This document shows positions 25,144 to 27,976 of a stretch of 27,976 bases of DNA, in pieces. Below the pieces are notes generated by a model. The model was not told where the DNA came from. It was given only the letters and a program-made list of their open reading frames with translations, and did not search any database. The number at the start of each line of letters is the position of its first letter. Positions within the stretch are counted from its first letter, which is position 1. Source of the DNA: JAPEKQ01 sp964516845 (lineage in GTDB: Bacteria; Joyebacterota; Joyebacteria; Joyebacterales; Joyebacteraceae); assembly GCA_964516845.1 (NCBI GenBank), contig CAZEXP010000030.1, forward strand, positions 1-27,976. Reading direction: 5' to 3'. Made by a program: the position numbers and the translations under genes.

Positions 25144-26685
25144 ATGATGTCGAAGAGGTTTGTCAGCCTGATCGTACTCGCCGTCTGCCTCTGTCCAGCC
25201 GTCTCGGCGGCGCAGGGCACATCCGGCTCTCAGTTCCTCGGCATCGGCATGGGTGCGAGGGCGATGGGGATGGGTGGGGCGTCTGTGTCGGTCGTCAACG
25301 ACGGCTCGTCGCTCTACTGGAATCCCGCCGGACTCGCGGGCATGACGTCGCAGAGCGCGTCGATCTCGCACGTCTCGTGGCTGGACGGCGCCGTCTACCA
25401 GTATGCGACATTCGTCTCGCCGTTGGGTTCGTCGTACGTCGGTCTGGCGCTCGAGCAGGGGGGGATCGATTGGGACAACACCGGGGACGGATCGTTCGAA
25501 GCGAGCGATTTCTCGGGCGCGGCGGCGTACGCCCGCAGGATGCGCCCGAACCTCGCTGTCGGTGCGGGTCTCAAGTTCCTCTCAAGTTCGCTGGGTGACG
25601 AAGCGGCGTCGGCGTTCGCGCTCGATCTCGGTGTCACCTATCGTCTCAGCGAGTCGGCGGCGCTCGGCGCCTCGGTGCGGAACCTCGGATCGGGAATGAG
25701 CTACGTTGACGAGAGCGACCCGCTTCCGGCGACGCTGGTCGCGGGGGGCTCGTACCGGTTCGATCACGTGTTGCTGGCGCTCGACGTTGAGAAGGTCAGC
25801 GATCTCCAGGCCGCGACCCGGCTGGGTGTGGAGTACTCGCCCGTGAAGTACGTGGCGCTCCGCGCCGGCGCCATTCTCGAAGGCGACTCCGCGTTCTCAC
25901 CGGTCACGGGAGGCGTGGGATTCAACTGGGACGACCGATGGGCGCTCGACTACGCGTATCGTCCGTCCGATCTCGGCGGGACACACTGGCTCGCGCTCTC
26001 GACCGGGTTCGGCGGCGCCGTTCCGGCGCCCGCGCCACAGGCGCAGATCGCGGATGGCGGGGGAACGGCGTTGCGCGAGGTCGCCGTCCCTGTATCGAAC
26101 ATCACCATGCTTGGCGGACTCATCCGGGAACTGGGCCGGGAGGCCTTCGCGAAGATGGGGCTGCCTGAACGGACCGAGATCCACATCCGTCAGGTCGAGT
26201 CGCACGACGCCAATTGGCTCGTGCAGTCGATCTTCCTCGAGGAGCTGACGGAAGGCGGCCATGCCGTGAAGACTGGCACGATGCAGGGTGGCGCGATGGC
26301 CGGCGGCGATGCTATTCCCGGTGGCGGGTCCTCCCCTGGCGGGTTCGAGATCGCCTACAGGATCGTATCCTGCGACGTGACCTACCCACGGGCCTGGCGC
26401 GAGTGGCTTGTCGGCTCGAGGAAGGTGGAGCGCCGGTCGGCCGCCGACATCCACTTCCAGCTTCTGGATGCTGACAGGTCGATCATCTGGGCGGGGAGTG
26501 AGAGCCGCGAGCGCCGCGACATCGTTCCCGGCTCGCGAGTCGCCGACCTCAGCACGCCCGGTCAGGCGTTCACGAATCCGGCGATCGAAGCGGGCGGTTG
26601 GGACAAGGTCATTGAACCGGTCGTAGTCGCCGGCATCGTTGGCGGCCTGATCTACCTGTTCTACACGAGCAAGTCTTCTGAGTAG
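25144..26685 (+). CDS. PorV/PorQ-family barrel fused to an unknown C-terminal domain
   Basis: The 513-aa product has a signal peptide (to about residue 24, VSAAQ) and the PorV/PorQ signature FLGIGMGARAMGMGGASVSVVNDGSSLYWNPAGLAGM. A barrel follows to about residue 297 (LALSTGFGGAV). Normal family members end there. This one continues through a Pro/Ala linker into about 200 more residues: a mixed alpha/beta domain (MLGGLIRELGREAFAKMG, ERTEIHIRQVESHDANWLVQSIFLEEL), a Gly-rich spacer, then AYRIVSCDVTYPRAWREWLVGSRKVERRSAADIHFQLLD, and a terminal hydrophobic helix VVVAGIVGGLIYLFYTSKSSE. I do not recognise this domain. GGGAGG at 25131-25136 is seven bases before ATG 25144. It follows the cargo-like gene by 21 bases and precedes the BamD-like gene by 19, so they are likely one operon. 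Confidence 0.75.
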   Translation: MMSKRFVSLIVLAVCLCPAVSAAQGTSGSQFLGIGMGARAMGMGGASVSVVNDGSSLYWNPAGLAGMTSQSASISHVSWLDGAVYQYATFVSPLGSSYVGLALEQGGIDWDNTGDGSFEASDFSGAAAYARRMRPNLAVGAGLKFLSSSLGDEAASAFALDLGVTYRLSESAALGASVRNLGSGMSYVDESDPLPATLVAGGSYRFDHVLLALDVEKVSDLQAATRLGVEYSPVKYVALRAGAILEGDSAFSPVTGGVGFNWDDRWALDYAYRPSDLGGTHWLALSTGFGGAVPAPAPQAQIADGGGTALREVAVPVSNITMLGGLIRELGREAFAKMGLPERTEIHIRQVESHDANWLVQSIFLEELTEGGHAVKTGTMQGGAMAGGDAIPGGGSSPGGFEIAYRIVSCDVTYPRAWREWLVGSRKVERRSAADIHFQLLDADRSIIWAGSESRERRDIVPGSRVADLSTPGQAFTNPAIEAGGWDKVIEPVVVAGIVGGLIYLFYTSKSSE

Positions 26686-26704
26686 CCTGGGATGGCGGGG
26701 AAAC

Positions 26705-27502
26705 ATGATGCGAATCCTGAGGAGAGATCTCGCGCGGGTCGTTGCCGCGTGCGTGCTGGCCGCGATCGTGGGATGTTCGCCGATTCCGGAATTCGGTGAG
26801 GCTCCCGTCACGGATGTCTACGATGTCGGTGTGGACGCCGCGGCGCGCGGCGACTACATGGTGGCGATCGAGGCGTTCAAGCGCATCACGAACGAGTGGC
26901 CGCTGGACGACCTCGCGGACGACGCTCTGTTGGGGCTGGCGGACGCCTATCGCGAGGTCGGAGACTACGCTCTGGCCGAGGCCGAGTATCTCCGGCTGAT
27001 GGTGGACTACTCGAGGTCCCCGCTCGTCGCGGACACCGAGTACAAGCTCGGACTGGTCCATCTTGCGCAGTCGCGTCCGGCGGCGCTCGACCAGGCGATG
27101 ACACTGAGCGCGATCGATCAGTTCAATCGATTCCTCGCCCGGTATCCGGAGAACGCCCATGCGGGTGACGCCCGGCAGCACGTCGTGGCGCTCCGCGGCC
27201 GTCTTGCCGAGAAGCAGATCTCATCCGCCGAGCTCTACATGACGCTCGGCAACCCCACCGCGGCACGCGTCTACTACGAAGCCGTCGTGGCCGACTACGC
27301 GGATACGCCGATCGTGGCGAAGGCCCTTCTCGGCATCGTGGGATCGTATCTTGCGTCCGGCGACATCGACAGCGCGACGAAAGCGCTCGCTCGCCTCGAG
27401 GGATCCCATCCGGGTTCCGATGAGGCCGCCGAAGCCGCGGCGCAGATCGCGGCAGAGATCGCGGCAGAGAACGCCGGTGTGGAACTTCAGCCTGAGGAAT
27501 AG
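26705..27502 (+). CDS. BamD-like outer-membrane assembly lipoprotein with TPR repeats
   Basis: The 265-aa product has a lipoprotein signal ending IVGC (Cys24). Tetratricopeptide repeats follow: YDVGVDAAARGDYMVAIEAFKRI, ALLGLADAYREVGDYALAEAEYLRLMVDY, QFNRFLARYPENAHAGDA, and a last pair around ELYMTLGNPTAARVYYEAVVADYADTP. The phrase ...YPENAHAGDA is typical of the BamD/YfiO family. BamD helps BamA insert beta-barrels into the outer membrane, which suits its place behind barrel genes. The C-terminus turns into an Ala/Glu-rich repeat (AAQIAAEIAAENAG), probably a flexible helix. The start is ATG 26705 or the adjacent 26708, with GGCGGGG upstream. A general TPR lipoprotein such as YbgF/CpoB-like is the alternative. 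It is followed after 41 bases by nadD. Confidence 0.78.
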   Translation: MMRILRRDLARVVAACVLAAIVGCSPIPEFGEAPVTDVYDVGVDAAARGDYMVAIEAFKRITNEWPLDDLADDALLGLADAYREVGDYALAEAEYLRLMVDYSRSPLVADTEYKLGLVHLAQSRPAALDQAMTLSAIDQFNRFLARYPENAHAGDARQHVVALRGRLAEKQISSAELYMTLGNPTAARVYYEAVVADYADTPIVAKALLGIVGSYLASGDIDSATKALARLEGSHPGSDEAAEAAAQIAAEIAAENAGVELQPEE

Positions 27503-27543
27503 TCGCTACGAGTGGCAGCCGGTCCCGGCAGGGAGCGAACCGC

Positions 27544-27976
27544 GTGTCCACTGGATTGATCGGAGGCACGTTCGACCCCATCCACGTCGCCCACCTCTTC
27601 ATGGCGGAGGAGGCGCTGGAGCAGTGCGCCCTGGATCGGGTGCTGTTCGTTCCCGCGCCGCGGCCGCCCCACAAGGACGAGGGCGACCTGAGCCCGTTCG
27701 CGGACCGTCTCGCGATGGTGCGTCTCGCCGTCACCGAGAATCCTCGACTGGACGTCACTGACATCGAAGCGCGGCGGGAGGGCGCGTCCTACACCATCGA
27801 GACGGTGCGCGCGATCCGTTCGGAGATCGATGATGGCGAGCGCATCTCGCTCATCATCGGCGGCGACAGTCTCCTGCAGTTCCGCACGTGGAAGGACCCG
27901 GAACGACTCCTCAGCGAGGTTGAACTCATCGTGGCGCGACGCCCCGGCTCGTGCGAAGAGACGATCGACGCACGCG
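27544..27976 (+). CDS. nadD: Nicotinate-nucleotide adenylyltransferase, truncated by the window edge
   Basis: The first 144 codons are present. The reading frame starts at GTG 27544, with GGGAG at 27531-27535 eight bases upstream, and gives VSTGLIGGTFDPIHVAHL. This includes the nucleotidyltransferase signature GGTFDPIH..H. Next come VLFVPAPRPPHK, SYTIETVRAI and IIGGDSLLQFRTWKDPERLL, all standard for NadD, which transfers AMP to nicotinate mononucleotide in NAD synthesis. A GTG start directly before the signature leaves no room for an N-terminal extension, as usual. The gene runs off the end of the window with no stop, so it is partial here only because of the cut. It probably belongs to the preceding transcription unit, since only 41 bases separate it from the BamD-like gene. 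Confidence 0.93.
   Translation, partial: MSTGLIGGTFDPIHVAHLFMAEEALEQCALDRVLFVPAPRPPHKDEGDLSPFADRLAMVRLAVTENPRLDVTDIEARREGASYTIETVRAIRSEIDDGERISLIIGGDSLLQFRTWKDPERLLSEVELIVARRPGSCEETIDAR

Overview
This is a GC-rich bacterial fragment from a diderm (two-membrane) organism. The outer-membrane machinery includes a BamD-like lipoprotein, a TolC-family channel, an ExbB/ExbD/TonB set and several lipoproteins. Three PorV/PorQ-type beta-barrels, a secreted protein with a type IX-style C-terminal tail, and a GWxTD-domain protein are characteristic of the FCB superphylum and its high-GC uncultured relatives (Eisenbacteria, Krumholzibacteria or Latescibacteria-like lineages). That placement is inferred from gene content; no rRNA or other marker is present. 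A run of exactly 100 N at 13038-13137 is a scaffold gap, so the sequence is probably a draft or metagenome assembly.

Layout. 1-2.0 kb: a PorV/PorQ-like barrel, a terminator, then a protein resembling a PD-(D/E)XK nuclease family whose catalytic positions look lost. 2.0-5.5 kb, minus strand: two related lipoproteins with Ig/Fn3-like repeats; the second also carries a C-terminal amidotransferase-like region. They sit behind a near-consensus promoter and a structured leader. 5.5-8.8 kb, plus strand: a TonB energising operon (ExbB, two ExbD, TonB) with a long leader and a strong terminator. 8.9-18.7 kb, plus strand: a tightly packed run of YIP1 membrane protein, TolC-family channel, HlyD/MacA adaptor, MacB/LolD-type ATPase, two FtsX-type permeases, a GWxTD protein, a 29-codon micro-ORF and a YtcJ-like amidohydrolase. 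18.7-19.8 kb, minus strand: aspartate kinase, tail-to-tail with the amidohydrolase. 20.1-21.5 kb: dihydrolipoyl dehydrogenase. 21.6-22.2 kb, minus strand: a small secreted protein. 22.3 kb to the end, plus strand: a PorV/PorQ-like barrel, a secreted FlgD/CHU_C-type protein, a PorV/PorQ barrel fused to an unknown domain, a BamD-like lipoprotein, and the start of nadD, cut by the window edge.

How the genes fit together. The 9.6-15.7 kb genes would build a MacAB-TolC-like tripartite exporter with two different permease subunits. The TonB operon would energise outer-membrane receptors encoded elsewhere. The 22.3-26.7 kb cluster looks like outer-membrane and type IX-type secretion biology: barrels next to a candidate cargo. 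The most unusual features are the octapeptide-repeat tail on the exporter ATPase that spans the assembly gap, the barrel-plus-unknown-domain fusion, the alternative helices in the lipoprotein leader, and the micro-ORF coupled on both sides. Several genes appear to start with TTG. Sigma70-like promoters with TTGACA -35 boxes are easy to find between transcription units. I did not find a clearly new multi-gene defence or mobile system.
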